A stretch of 64,000 nucleotides of DNA from Pardosa pseudoannulata. Taxonomy: Eukaryota; Arthropoda; Arachnida; Araneae; Lycosidae. Within the stretch, counting starts at the first letter, position 1. The number at the start of each line of letters is the position of its first letter. The position numbers were made by a program, and so were the translations under genes. Location of the stretch: NCBI GenBank assembly GCA_032207245.1, contig CM063500.1, forward strand, positions 19,205,234 to 19,269,233, given 5' to 3'. The notes beneath the pieces were generated by a model, which was given only the letters and a program-made list of their open reading frames with translations, was not told the origin of the DNA and did no database searches. Positions 48,880 through 62,183 of this stretch are shown piece by piece.

Positions 48880-49800
48880 GTTCTGCTAACGGCAACATCT
48901 GCCTCAGCGTTTCCAAACATATAATTCCTATTATATTACATCAAACTTAAAATTTAAATAATTATTACACAGTATTTTACAGTGTCGTCATTAATTTATT
49001 TTAAAACTTAACCGGCTGGTGAATAATTTTTTATACACACGATGGTGCAATAGGAAATATTCAATCAATCTGTATTAATTATAAAATACCTGATGCGACA
49101 CAAAACGTGAAGACACCATTAGTTAAACGCTGTTTAATGACGCTTATTTAATATTTCGTTCATTAGATTTAAAAATGAGTCATTTAATAACCAGTTACCA
49201 AAACACGGAATAAATATCAATCAGCTCCTAAATTATTTTTATATCCAAATGACTATGAACTGCTGGAAGCAGCGACCCTGAAAATAACCCACGAAATTAC
49301 TTAAACACCAGTTGCGGCCAGATTTGCATAATTTTTCTTCACGCTAATTATTAACACTGCTGGTTAATGGCAGACGATAATGACTGTGCTTTTTTATAAT
49401 TCTTTTTAATAATATTTCTGTTGGCAGCTGTAATGTCTTTTAAATTCATAAAAAAAGTCCGTAATGTGGAAGACCATGTAAAGTTTGCCTGCCTTGTATA
49501 TATTGTTGATTATGAAGGGGTGAAAAACAGACAACTTAACATGCTGTTATTCGATTATTTCTCGTTGCTAAATGAGTCCCCGTTTTATTTTTGAGAAACT
49601 CTGCTCGAGGAAGGGTGAAAGAGAGTGAGGTATCACTCATGACTGATCTCATTTGCATATTCAAATTTGGCTAATATCTCCGTAGAAACAAGGTTCTATC
49701 CTGTTATTCGGTGTGAAACACGATTTTTTTTTATTGGTTAACGACGCAGCTGGTTGACTTTCTTGTGCAGTTTAGGTTGCTTTTGAATAATTAAGTGAAA
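48880..49800. other. Single-copy stretch rich in TAAT cores, candidate enhancer upstream of the homeobox gene
   Basis: Many ATTA/TAAT motifs (for instance CACGCTAATTATTAAC and CTGGTTAATGGCAGACGATA near 49340-49375) in sequence with no repeats found. Non-coding in all frames as far as I can judge. Confidence 0.3.
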
Positions 49801-50104
49801 TCAACGTATAATTTCGATTTGCGGAACAGTTGTACGCATAGTAAGAAAAGTGACCCAGAAAATACATATTTGGAGTTACACGTCATTTTTCAATCGCTGT
49901 TGAATCAACAGACATGACAGATGATGCTAAGACTTAAGGGTTCTTTCAAAATAATAGGCTGAAATCAACGTGAAAGAGCAATTTATGAGCTACTTTTGCA
50001 TGAGTGATGGATTCTGTTCATGATTGGTTAACTCATTTTAAATGATCGACGAACGTCTATCTACTTGCACTTGGCGATAAAGCTGTGTATATTGTTTCAC
50101 TATA

Positions 50105-50106
<2 letters not shown>

Positions 50107-50170
<64 letters not shown>
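50107..50170. repeat. (TA)n microsatellite
   Basis: Pure TA run of about 64 bp. Confidence 0.97.
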
Positions 50171-50176
<6 letters not shown>

Positions 50177-50605
50177 TATTACACTTAAAATATGTTTAGA
50201 GATATTTTCATATCCATATCTATATACAAATTATAATTAAAGGAATGTTTACTGTGTAATATATCAAATTATTACATAAATATATTTTAAAGATATATAT
50301 CTATTTTCTCAGTCTCAAAATCTCAGAAATTAAAAGAATGTTTGCTGTGTGTGTAATATAGCAAAATTATTACACTTAAAATATATTTAGAGATTTTTCT
50401 TTTCTCATTTTCATCCGTACATATCTATTTTCTCGGTCACAAAATCTCAGAATTAAAAGGAATGTTTGCTGTGTGTGTAATATAGCAAAATTATTACACT
50501 TAAAATATATCTTAAAGATTTTTCTTTTCTCATTTTCATCCGTTCATATCTATTTTCTTTGTCACAATCTCAAAATTAAAAGAAATTTTTGCTGCTTGAA
50601 TTCTT
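50171..50605. repeat. Tandem repeat, about 120-130 bp units
   Basis: AAATTATTACACTTAAAATA and GGAATGTTTGCTGTGTGTGT recur three to four times; the units near 50360 and 50485 are nearly identical. A TA microsatellite (50107-50170) borders the array. Confidence 0.85.
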
Positions 50606-50721
50606 TCAAACCAGTCTCCCAAAGCTAACTCTGAAATTTTTAGATAGATATTTTAGGTACAATGATATTGATATATTACATGAATATATACATATAGAGA
50701 TAATAGATATGTATATGTATT

Positions 50722-50724
<3 letters not shown>

Positions 50725-50768
<44 letters not shown>

Positions 50769-50776
50769 ATGTGTGT
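50725..50776. repeat. (TA)n(TG)n microsatellite
   Basis: Adjoins dispersed repeat copy 3. Confidence 0.95.
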
Positions 50777-51171
50777 AATAAGACGGACTTCTCTGGAGTG
50801 ATTGCAGTCATGGCCATAAAAATGTCACCGTTTTAGCTAAAGACCTTTATTAAGATAAGAGAACGGGTTCCCACTTCATTATAGGGACAGGACAAACTAT
50901 CAGCTAGCACGAAATATGTAAAACTACCCTTAACACCTGGTCAGCATCTGTGGGAAAATCTCTAAAAAAATCTGCTTCCGACAGCGTAATCTAATTTTTG
51001 TTTGGACATTTCCTAAATTGTTAGCTAGGGCAATATAGTTATATATTGGACATACCCCTTCTCTGAGGGCGTGAACTGTAGCCTCTGGCCCATTTAGGTT
51101 AGGAGTTAAAAAGGGGAAAGCAAAAGGACGGGGGAATTTTTAGCCTTGATTTCAGATATGAAAACTCTTGA

Positions 51172-51174
<3 letters not shown>
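50777..51174 (+). repeat. Microsatellite-bracketed dispersed repeat, copy 3
   Basis: Same body and orientation as 640-1060, preceded by (TA)n(TG)n at 50725-50776 and followed by (TA)n from 51174. Confidence 0.9.
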
Positions 51175-51255
<81 letters not shown>

Positions 51256-51330
51256 ATACATATATATATATAAATATATATATATATTATATAATATATA
51301 TATAATATATATATATAATATATATATATA

Positions 51331-51367
<37 letters not shown>

Positions 51368-51391
51368 GAGAGAGAGAAGAGAGAGAGAGAG
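51174..51391. repeat. TA then GA microsatellite
   Basis: TA-rich run with TTA interruptions to 51366, then a GAGAGA run to 51391. Confidence 0.95.
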
Positions 51392-51419
51392 AATGTGTAT
51401 ATTAACACTGGATGATGAT

Positions 51420-52160
51420 ATTTTTTGACTGAAAAAATATCTCTATGAAGATTTCTTACACCTCTTGCTACGCCACTGGTTGTTCTGCCTTTTTAAAAAG
51501 GCCCTGATGTCTGTCATTTCACTACGACTGCCAAACTCATTTCTCACGGTCCGTATCAAACTCTGAACGTCACTGTCAACGGAAAGAAATAAGCCGAAGG
51601 GGTGATATTTCTCCCCACCTTTCGCACGCCCACCAAATGTTTGAACGACTTTTCAATGATCGACTTCTGCTTAATCCTTATTTCAAGCGCGTGGTGGTAC
51701 AATTGCTATTTCCCTGCCATTGCTGCCCAGTCATCCTGAAGACTTTTCTATTTGAAAATTGCCCTTTAATCTCCACCGAGGGGGCGTTCGGAACACATTC
51801 GGAGAGTCAGTTGTCGGGCATTGTGACATGAGATCCCCGTGCCTCTTTTTTCGAACCGGGGGTCGGCCTACTACGGAGAGCCCTAATCTGGGGGGCTGAT
51901 CGTTGGAACACAAGGGATAGGTTATTCGCTTGCTGTCAAAGCCGATTTGTTCGTTTTCAATCCATAGCCCCGGATTCGGTGGCAGATACAAAGGAGTTTA
52001 ATTTAACAAAACATCGTGGCTTAAACGCTGTCACCGAATAATGGCTTTGTAACGAACGGTTTGACATTTGGCTGATTCTGGACTTTCACAGAGTTCTTTC
52101 TCCGTGAATAAGGAGAACTGACGAGGAAAGCTGTATAATTCTTGAACAGCCGGAATGCAG
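51420..52160. other. GC-balanced single-copy island, candidate regulatory element or undetected exon
   Basis: Frames of 64 codons (plus, 51637) and 86 codons (minus, 51731) overlap here, but neither resembles the Gbx N-terminal region or any family I know. Contains GGGGGCGTTCGGAACAC and GAACCGGGGGTCGGCC. It lies 5.6 kb upstream of the visible homeobox exons. Confidence 0.35.
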
Positions 52161-52507
52161 AATTTTCTTATTTGATAAAAAAAATTATTTTGTGAAGCAT
52201 TTTACTCTAAGCTGCGAAGTATTCATTCTTATATTATGAGTATCAAACTTTTTTTTTAAATTTCAGATAAAAATAGAGCTTTATATGTATGATATTGAGT
52301 TACACTTATTGTATTCACTCCTATTTGGAAGAGTAACACAACTGCTATATTTAGTTTTTCTGGGGTACATTTGCATATTTCACTTAAGTAAGCTGATAAA
52401 ATCGATAAAATTACATTCTAAAGAATTCAAAAAAATACAAACTATAGGAACTATTTACACTTTAATGGAAGACTTATAATAAAAATATTTTTCATTGATT
52501 TCATCGA

Positions 52508-52875
52508 AAAACCATTTTCTTAATATGTCTGGCAGTTAGTTATATTATAAGGATAAATCATTAGAAATTAAAATATGATTTAGATTTAGGTACTCATTTC
52601 ATCGGACATTTTCTTAAGGGTATGGCTGGCAGTTAATTTTATTGAGGGTGAATCATAAGAAACAAAAAAATATGATATATGATACTCCCATAAAAAAACA
52701 TTTTCTTAATATGGCTGGCAGTTAGTTTTATGTAAGGTATCATGAAATCGAAAATATGATTTAGATTTAGCGTACACGCTCTTATGGCGGACCATTTTCT
52801 TAAAGGGTTTGTGTATTAGTTTTATTATAATAAAATATATAGCAAATCAAAACTGATTTAGATTTAGGTCTATTG
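52508..52875. repeat. Tandem repeat, four diverged units of about 95-110 bp
   Basis: CATTTTCTTAATATGGCTGG, CAGTTAGTTTTAT and AAAATATGATTTAGATTTAG recur near 52510, 52605, 52700 and 52790. Confidence 0.8.
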
Positions 52876-54079
52876 GTATCATTATCAGATTCTGTTACGG
52901 TCTACTGTTTTGAATCTTTAATGAGATGGATATATAATATTAGTGAACCCACATAAGGAGATCCCATTCAAAGAGTACTTCTTAAACAATGATCGTTCAT
53001 AAATACTAATCTCGTTTAAGAGTTTTATTTTTAAATATTTCCCTCTTACTTTGTCTTCCCTATATAAAAGATATAAAAAAAAAATTTCGTAGATCCATTA
53101 GGCGATGGCACTTTCTTAAAAAGTAAATCATCGTTTCATTTAAAAGCAAAATTGCATTTTCATTTATTCAAGGCAAAACTAAGCATTAAAGGTGTTAACA
53201 GCTCCATGTTATCTCTAACTGATTTTATGTTTGCAAACTTAATTCTTCGAGAAAATGCTGCCGTGAAAAAAATTTGATTTGTTTTTTTTCCATTTATTTT
53301 ATTATTATAAAAATTCAATGAAAATCGCTTATAACTCACATAATTTCCAACTTTTTTTGACTGATATATTTATATATATATTGGTTTGATTACTGATAAA
53401 AAATTAATTTCAAAAATTGCTTTTTTTCCAAAATACCTCCTCCTTCCATTATTCATCCTTTTTATCAGCCTCTAAATGGTTTAATCAAGTATTTTCCACT
53501 TAACATCTGTCATAAAACTGTAAACTTGTCTATACAGCATTTCCCAGGTGTGGTAACATGTGTTCGTGTTTTGCTGATATTGCAGTCATTCGCTTAGTAA
53601 GTTGTTTTGTTGTAAAAACTCTTGTTGTCAGCGCTCTTATGTACTTGTTCTGATATAAAATTCTTTTGATTATGTAGTTAAACAGATGTGATTTTGCCCA
53701 GTGCTCTATAAAGTTTTAAAATAGACTTCTGATTCTCTTAAAAAATAAAAATATTCTCATATTATAGCTTTTGAACTTTCTCCTTGTAATTTTTAAATAA
53801 AAATGGATTAACATTTTATAAAAAATTTGTATATATATTATATATAAAAGATATATTATAATATATATATTTCATTGTGACCATTTTATAAAAAAGTATT
53901 GTTCATCTTTATTTATATATATAAATCATTGTATTTAAGACTTATTTAATTTCAATCAATAAATTAAATAATTTTAATTAAGATTTGTTTTAATTATCTG
54001 TATGTATTATGTGTGTGTTTGTTTTGCTTTGCTAATTTTTTTCTTATCATTTTTTGCATATTTCTAAAAAGTCAATCAG
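52876..54079. other. AT-rich sequence without recognised features
   Basis: No repeat or coding identity seen. Confidence 0.45.
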
Positions 54080-54141
54080 TTAATATATATTTTTTATTTA
54101 TCTATTGTGCATATTTTTAATCTGTTTTTTTTTAGACTTTT

Positions 54142-54242
<101 letters not shown>

Positions 54243-54652
54243 ATATTTTTTATAAAACTCCTTACAAAAGTCAATGTTTAATAAAAAATATACATTAAGA
54301 GAACGACCATCTAATTAAATTTAATCCAGATGCTATATGCACATTATTCTATTGAACAACAGACAAGAAAAGCCACAGAGATCACTCTGATCGTAGATGC
54401 ACCCAAAAGAGAAGACAGAAAGATTTTCCCATTGTCAAAAAAAAATAATAAGCGATTTAAATGCAATATCAGCAAAAACGCGATTTAATTATATTTTAAT
54501 AGGCATTTTACATTTTTTATATACAAAGCTTGGGTATTTTATGAAAAATATTTTGATTACACTATTTAAAAAAAAGATTAAAGAAATTAAAAAAATATTT
54601 TTTATTTTTCTATTGTGTTTATATTTTAATTTGTTTCTACAGACTTTATACA

Positions 54653-54783
<131 letters not shown>

Positions 54784-55029
54784 GTTGCTTTGTATTATTA
54801 TATTTTTTTCTGTTATTTTTTAAGTATATTTTTAATAAAAAGTCAATATATTTTTTTTTTTTATTTGTGCTTATATTTTACTCTGTTTCTAGAGACTTTT
54901 TACACCACACACACACACATATATACGTATATGTGTGTATTTTTCTTGCTTTGTGTTTTAAAATTTTTTTTCTCTTATCATTTTACGATATTTCTAAGAT
55001 GAAAAGTGTAAATTCACCAAGTCTATGAC

Positions 55030-55500
55030 GTTGTCGAAGAAGCATGTACGGAATCTTCCACATATCCCATCTTCAACAAGGCATGATTGTTACTAGGTAA
55101 GGAGATATGACCCGGTCCATATAACTACATTAGAGAAATGCGAGGAATTCTCCCCAAAATAACAAGAGTCAACTGCCATCTTTCCTCAACGAACCACACG
55201 TGCAAATATCCCCTCGTCAACAGACGCATGATTATATTTCACACTCTCGATGAAGACTCACTGAGAGCCGCACTTTCTCCCGAAGTTGAACCGTGGGTCA
55301 AAGTGAACAGCGTAACCAATTGGGAATTCCACTGGTGGTACCGAACTGTGTATAACAAGACATACCCATCCAAGCAGTTGCAGGAATGAACCGCGGCGAC
55401 CTAAACACCTGAGATCTTCTCACACGTGCAGGGATATTTCTCTGGTGGTAAATAAACTCATATTCCACATGTGGAGGGTCCATCTTGAACAATAGTTCAT
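55030..55500. other. GC-balanced stretch with an 83-codon frame, unassigned
   Basis: The plus frame 55138-55389 reads MRGILPKITRVNCHLSSTNH at its start and is not similar to anything I recognise. The minus strand overlaps with a 64-codon frame. Could be a single-copy exon or a degraded element. Confidence 0.25.
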
Positions 55501-55544
55501 AACAGGATTTTGTAACATAGCAGGGCTGGCTCTAACAGTTTTGA

Positions 55545-56268
55545 CCCTCTAATAAAGTTAGCCCCCCCATGACGGAAACTGACATTCCGAAATATACCAT
55601 TCGTTTGATCATTGTTAGACCACATTTGTTAGACCAACATATTTCACTGTTTTATCAATTAATATAAAAAAGATATTTAAAAAACTGTAGGGGGGGCTAA
55701 CTTTATGATTTTGGGGCACCTTTGGGGGCGATTTGGGAGAAATTCCGGTATTGATCAAAAGCCAAAAAGGATTGATCAAATCTGATCTAACGATGCTCTT
55801 TCGAATGATGTATCGTTCATGTTTATAAGATAATTTTAAAAAATTCATGACGGAAACTGACATTCCGAAATATGCCATTCGCTTGATCATCGTTAAATCA
55901 GATTTGATCAACATATTTCACTGTTTGATCAATTAATATAAAAAAGATATTTTTAAAAAAACTGTAGAGGGGCTTACTTTATGGATTTTTTAAAAAATTA
56001 TCTTATAAACATGAACCATACATCATTCGAAAGAGCATCGTTAGATCAGATTTGATCAATACCCCAAATGCCCCAAAATCTCCACCAAAATCGCCTCAAA
56101 ACCATAAAGTTAGCTCTACCTCCCTACAGTTTTTTTAAATATGTTTTATATTATTTGATCAAACAGTGAAATATGTTGATCAAATCTGATCTAACGATGA
56201 TCAAACAATGGTATATTTCGCAATGTCAGTTTCCGTCAGGGGGGAAAGGGCTAACTTTATTAGGGTAG
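55545..56268. mobile_element. Compound MITE with repeated inverted modules
   Basis: Outer ends CTAATAAAGTTAGCCCC and GGGCTAACTTTATTAG are inverted. Inside, CATGACGGAAACTGACATTC (55570, 55850; reversed near 56220), TGATCAAATCTGATCTAACG and AACTGTAGGGGGG(G)CTAA recur in both orientations. It looks like several copies of one short element fused or nested. No coding. Confidence 0.8.
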
Positions 56269-56630
56269 GTTTGACGCCTCGTACAAAGAAGTGAAATGCT
56301 GCCTTTTTCGACTCTTTTTTTAAAAATGTGTATAAACATAAAAAAAGACATATAGTTTACACATCTCAGAAAATTTTACGCCACTGATTGCTTATTATTT
56401 TTGCTATAAATTGCCTAGACGAGCACCCAGTTGTGTACGCACTTGTCACCTTTAACGCTATAATTGAACAAGTAAAATATTTCTTCCGATGTTTCCGCCA
56501 ATATAGACAGATATCTTTACGCCAAACACGGCTTCGAAGTCGTTACACATTAAGCACTACCCAGACAGCAATTGCAATATGATATGGACGTAAGTAACTT
56601 TAAACAGCTAATACCAGTAACTTTTTTAAT

Positions 56631-57505
56631 ACCTTTTTTTGCATACCTTTTAAACACGTATTGCAGCTCGCTAAAAATTTCAAATTTTTAAAAATGGCTG
56701 AAACTGTCAAGGAGCTTGGTCACCCTTTCTATATAAGATTGATTTACTAAAATAAATTTTAGGCAGTTTTTCCATTTGATCATGTACAGTAGTCTTAATT
56801 TGGCTGTGATGCCACATTACTGTAAATCTGCCTTTATAATTTAAATAAATTTTTAAACATTGTTAATTTTTTAAAAAACATTTTATTTCGACTAAGCATA
56901 TTTTTTAATTAAACAGTGTTTACTTGCAACCTGTTATTTCCTTTCTGAACCCCATAACAAAGTGTTCACAACAACAAATGTGAGTTAAGTTTACGTAGTA
57001 ACATTGATTTTCCCTAAAGTAAACAAATTTTACAGACTAATAAGGTTTCAATAAATATAATTTCTATAAAAAAAATTTTTTATACCTTTTTTGCATACCT
57101 TTTAAATACGTATTTAATTGCAGCTCGCGAAAATTTGAAATTTTTAAAAATGGCTCGGATTATTAAGGAGCTTGGCCACCCTTGCTATATAAGATTGATT
57201 TACTGAAATAAATTTTAGGCAATTTTTCTATTTCATCATCTACAGTAGTCTTAATTTTGCTGTGATGCCACATTGCTGTAAATCTCTCTTTATAATTTAA
57301 ATAAATTTTTAAACATTGTTAGTTTTTAAAAGCATTTTATTTTGACTAAGCATATTTTTTAATTAAATGGTGTTTACTTGCAACCTGTTATTCAATTTCT
57401 GAACCCCACAACAAAGTGTTCACAAAAACATGTGTGAGTTAAGTTTACGTAGTGACACTGACTTTCCCTAAAGTAAACAAAATTTACAGACTAATAAGGT
57501 ATCTT
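56631..57505. repeat. Tandem duplication of about 440 bp
   Basis: Units 56631-57060 and 57085-57505 share TTTGCATACCTTTTAAA, AAGGAGCTTGG(T/C)CACCCTT, CTATATAAGATTGATTTACT and CAAAGTGTTCACAA. Confidence 0.88.
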
Positions 57506-57829
57506 GTTTCTCCAATTAGTAAAATATGTTCAACAGGGGTGTCGTAACGGCACTGAACCCCAACGATCCTAACACCTGCAAGTGTAACCGTCGTCAGACA
57601 CGAATTGTGAAGTTTAGTCTTGCTTGTTAAGAAAAGCTTTGGACTGGAAAATTAGAATGTCGAGAGAAAGCAAGAGAAAAGTTAGAGACTGTTTGTTAAC
57701 TTACCGTAATAATGTTTGGTAACTAACTAGTAATTTATCATGGGTGCAAAAAATTACTGAAATTATATGTCAGATTGTTATGTAATTCTGTTAAGCACTA
57801 AGTAACATAATAAATCAAAATAAATCAAA

Positions 57830-57880
57830 AATCTTAAGTATTAATTCATGCAAATTTTGCATGCATTAATACTTAAGATT
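57830..57880. repeat. 51-bp palindrome, copy 1
   Basis: AATCTTAAGTATTAATTCAT, then GCAAATTTTGC, then the reverse complement of the first arm; one mismatch between arms. Near-copy of 58071-58121. Confidence 0.92.
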
Positions 57881-58070
57881 GACTGCATTGACTTTTGAGA
57901 GTCTCATATATACGTAATCCTTTATGAACTAATCATTTATTTCTGTAAACAGTCACATTTTTTGTGGCAAATTAATTTTTAATCGTGAACTCCGTTTCCA
58001 ACAAAAAATTTGTTTTTGCTTTCGCCAATAATTTATAATTTTCGTTAGTTCAGATTTTTAATAAATCAAA

Positions 58071-58121
58071 AATCTTAAGTATTAATGCATGCAAATTTTG
58101 CATGCATTAATACTTAAGATT
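58071..58121. repeat. 51-bp perfect palindrome, copy 2
   Basis: Arms of 25 bp (starting AATCTTAAGTATTAATGCAT) around a single central T, with no mismatch. Confidence 0.95.
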
Positions 58122-58914
58122 GACTGCATTGACTTTAGAGAGTCTCATATATACGTAATCCTTTATGAACTAATCACGTTTATTTCTGTAAACAGTCACA
58201 TTTTCTGTGGCAAACTAATTTTTCTAGACTTCTGCATGAACAGGAGATTCAACTGGTTAAAATGCGATGAATGTCTCTTTCGTTTTCATAATATTTTCTA
58301 TCACGAACTTCCGTTTCCAACAGATAAATTCTAAGGCCATCCGTAATGACTGTGGAAAAATGCAAAATCCTGCAGAGGAAACCGTAACAGCAGATACTGT
58401 TTAACTGCATTTACGGTTTCTGTAAAAACAAACGGTCTTTCATGAAGTTCCCGGACGCAAAGAGTTTTCTTCTTTTTTTTTTTTAAGAATCACCAACGAA
58501 CAATAATTGCAAGTTAACAATCAACCATTGTCCCAGAGTTAAAGAGAACCATGCACTAGTTTATTTTATGACAAAGATAAAGATGTTTTAAAAATTTGCT
58601 GTAATTTGCTGTTTGCAAAGTTGCAGTTCTCTGTTGCCTGTTCTGTAAAATTTGCAATTAACTAATTGCAAACTTTATTTTTACTTTGTGGTACAAAGTT
58701 GAGAAGCATTGCAATCGCGAAACATTTTGTTTCTCATAGTTCAACAGAAATAATCATTTCAACCATGACTGAATCAATTCCGAAATATCTCAGTTTTACG
58801 TCTCTATGTACGTAAAGGAAACTTTAATTTTGAAACTTTAAGGCTGGTCTCACCAAAGTCGTTCAATGGTCAACACAAGGCCGTAACTAGTGCATAGCAA
58901 AGGTAGCACTTGCC

Positions 58915-58985
58915 ATGGGTTTGGTTTGGTTTTGGAGTGCTACTGTCTACTTTTTGCAACACGAGTTCTAATGAGACGCACTTGT
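58915..58985 (-). repeat. SINE body fragment
   Basis: Contains CTACTTTTTGCAACACGAG and CTAATGAGAC, the conserved 3' body of the SINE at 41812, without the tRNA-like head. Confidence 0.65.
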
Positions 58986-60194
58986 CACTGACGCATCAGT
59001 CTTAGGAGCGTCGCACCGTAAGGAAAATGGGATCTGAAAGAGGACGATTCGCCCAGAGTAGAAATAAAGAAAATTTGAAAATTACTTTTTTAAATTTTAA
59101 AATTCAGTGTACTATATTGTGTTTAAAAAATTTTTTTTTGAAATTTCTTAATTTTTAAAATGCTTCTGAAGATTAAACTTGTTATAGATTCTTACAAAAT
59201 GTTTACTAAACAGCACTAATATGCTTTAATATAAATCTAATTATTCGTTTTAAATTTTTAATTTATTGAAGTTATTAAACTAAATTTAAAATTAGAAATT
59301 AGTCAATTTTTTACTAAAATTTAACGTCACTAAATAACATAATAGCACTAAATAACATAATTGCTATTTAACAAATAGATTAATAAAGCATGTAAAAAGA
59401 TTTTTGTGTATAACTGATATGAAAATTTTCTTTTTTGCCAAAAGTTAACCCAGTTAAAACATTTTATTTTGTACTCTTGTATAATTAGTCCTTAATTTCT
59501 GTTCTGAATTTGACTGCATTGGCTTTAGAGAGTCTCATATATACGTAATCATTTATGAACTAATTATTTATTGCAGTGAACAATCATACTTTCTGGGGAA
59601 AAATAATTTTTCTTGACTTCTGCACTAACGGGAGATTAAACTGGTTAAAAAGCGATGAATGTCTCTTTCGTTTTCATAATATTTTCTATAATGGACTTCC
59701 GTTTCCAACAGATAAATTCTAAGGCCATCCGTAATGACCTTAGAAAAATGCAAAATACTGCAGCGAAAACTGTAACAGGAGACACTGTTTAACTGCATTT
59801 ATGGTTTCTTTAAAAACAAACGGTCTTTCATGAAGTTCCCGGATGCAAAGAGTTGTTTTTAAAAAGAGTCACCAACGAACAGTAATTGCAAGTTAACAAT
59901 CCACCATTGTCTTAGAGTTAAGGACAACCATGCGTTAGTTTATTTTATAACAAAGATAAAGATGTTTTAAAAAATTCCTGTAATCAGGGAGCTAGTCTCT
60001 GTTTTCAAATTAACTAATTGCGATCTTTATTTTTACTTTGTGGTACGAAATTCAGAAGCATTGCAATCTCGAAAAATTTCGTTTCTCGTAGTTCAACAGA
60101 AATAATCATTTTAACCATACCTGAATCAATTCCGAAATACCCGAGTTTTACGTCTGTATGTACATATAAGGAAACTTTAATTTTGAAACTTTAA

Positions 60195-60315
60195 GGGCCG
60201 GTCTCTCCAAAGTCGTTTAATGGCCAACACCGATTAACTCATGGTGCTAACCAATTCTCCTTTTAAACAGAGATTAATCGCATTTAGCCTTTAACTACTT
60301 TTGTGAGATTGGCCC
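60195..60315. mobile_element. Small PIF/Harbinger-like MITE
   Basis: 121 bp, with ends GGGCCGGTCTCTCCAAAGT and ACTTTTGTGAGATTGGCCC forming imperfect inverted repeats and TAA on each side. Only the left part (about 58842-58885) of a second copy is kept in the upstream segmental duplicate. Confidence 0.82.
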
Positions 60316-61119
60316 TAAATATTCATTTGGACTATTCCTGAGCTCATTTTAAGTAGTTTCGTTGTGATTTCTGTATTTGCATATGGATGTATCTCGCATA
60401 AGTTGAAAACAATTAGACCGAGAATGTTAAAAATTTGTTTTTAGGAATGTTCTAAGATCTACGCATATTTGTTATTGCATTATGCACTCTATCTAAAATG
60501 TTACACCCTTCTCATACAAATAAAACGGAATTTTATGCACCTGAAAAATATTTAATTCGTATCACCTCAAAAATTATATGCAAACTGAGAAACAGAATTG
60601 TTTTTTTTTATTTTGAATTGTTTATATCGAACAGAACTGTTTATTATTACATACTAATTTGTATTAGTATGTAACATTTAATGAAGTTTAAACATAATGT
60701 TAATAGACAACAATTAAGTATGAGTATAAAATAAATTAGTGTTTCTGTAAAATATGAAACATTTCCAAGAATATTCAAATAAGTATTGAAATTGACATAT
60801 TTTACAGAGACATATTTTACATTCGGAGATGTCAAAGTCTATATTGGCACATGAAATGACTGACGTCTCCAAGACGTCATTGTATGTCAAAAAGTTAAAG
60901 CTGACGACTGAACAAGATATTGTATGCAACTATAACAGCGCTTTTAAAAACCATTTCCAGCTCGAAATAAAGGTGATATTGTAGTAAAACATCCATGCAA
61001 CATAAAACCTCAATGTTGTTAACGCTACAGGTCATCTCCAGATTGTTGTTCTCGAGCCTTTAAACTGTTACGTTTTAGTTTGTTGAGCCTCTCCCAAGAC
61101 ACAATCTTGGTTGAATGCC

Positions 61120-61123
<4 letters not shown>

Positions 61124-61176
<53 letters not shown>

Positions 61177-61200
61177 GCTTGTTAAGCGCTTGTTTTATAC

Positions 61201-61241
<41 letters not shown>

Positions 61242-61252
61242 AGTGAGTGAAA
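61124..61252. repeat. TA and TG microsatellites
   Basis: TA run 61126-61172, a spacer (ACAGGCTTGTTAAGCGCTTG), TA run 61198-61218, TG run to about 61242. Confidence 0.95.
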
Positions 61253-62183
61253 GAGAGTGTGTGAGTGTTTGTAATATATCGGAAATTATTGTCCCTAAAG
61301 TTCTTCAAAACTCAATCAGTTCACGTTCTTTTTATTTTAATTTTAAGTTTTGCACGTCTGTTTCTTACCTGTGTAAGGTCAGTTCTCCGACTTTCAGAAA
61401 AAAAAATAAAAGGTATTTCGTCAAGTATATACCAGGTACAGTGAATTGCCTTCTCAGATATATCTGTAATAACGTTAGGGTGCCAAGCCAGCCTTAGCAA
61501 CTAAAAATAAATGAGGGATATAACTTCTTGTGTGATTGGGGGAAAAAAGAAATTTCTGGTTACTTATTACTTAGTAGAATTCGAACCTTTGCAGGCAACC
61601 ACAATGGATTTCTAAGTACTGTCCTGGCGTTTATACATATACTGACTGCATGGGGGAGCTTTAGGGGGAAGTTTAGATTTCCACTCGTTATCTTTTCCTT
61701 ACTCGTAATAAATTTTTACACAGAATTGATATAAGATTATTAGAGTTTAATAGTTAATAGTGATTGATATGTTTATATATATCTATACTTCAGTATAACT
61801 TTACTCCGTTTAGAGTCTTAAAAGGAAAAAAAAAGTCTGAATGAAAACGTTGAAAATTATTCTTTTCTTTGATTGTAAATTACTTCAAAGTACTTAATGT
61901 TGTTCTACATATACCACAATTCATCAGTCTACGTTGCATCTGTTAATGATATCGAATGCATTCTTGAAATACATGTTAAGGTAAAGAGCCTACTTATCTA
62001 TTGCATACAAAAAAATTAGTTCTTTCCCCAAAGGTGCAGTCAAGAACAAAATTAATTAATTAGAAAACATATATATCAAGCTGAAAATCATTAGATTTAT
62101 CCGTTACGGATAGAATTTGCATTGCTGCCTCGAGTAAATGGAATAAACGTATGCAATATGATCCGGCTAAAATGCGTAAATAA
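61253..62183. other. AT-rich sequence without recognised features
   Basis: Frames of 84 and 68 codons at 61243 and 61528 show no domain pattern. Confidence 0.45.

Larger units (their letters stand above)
57820..60230. repeat. Segmental duplication cluster with shared TTGACTGCATTG module
   Basis: Units at about 58118-58885 and 59512-60230 are direct copies (GAATGTCTCTTTCGTTTTCA, CTTCCGTTTCCAACAGATAA, AACGGTCTTTCATGAAGTTC, each continuing into the Harbinger-like left end). A shorter copy of the left part is at 57830-58010. About 600 bp of AT-rich sequence with a SINE fragment separates the two long units. Confidence 0.88.

Noticed and set aside
51731..51991. Missing 5' exon of the homeobox gene
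   Set aside because: The peptide shows none of the N-terminal motifs expected of Gbx and no convincing phase-1 donor was identified.
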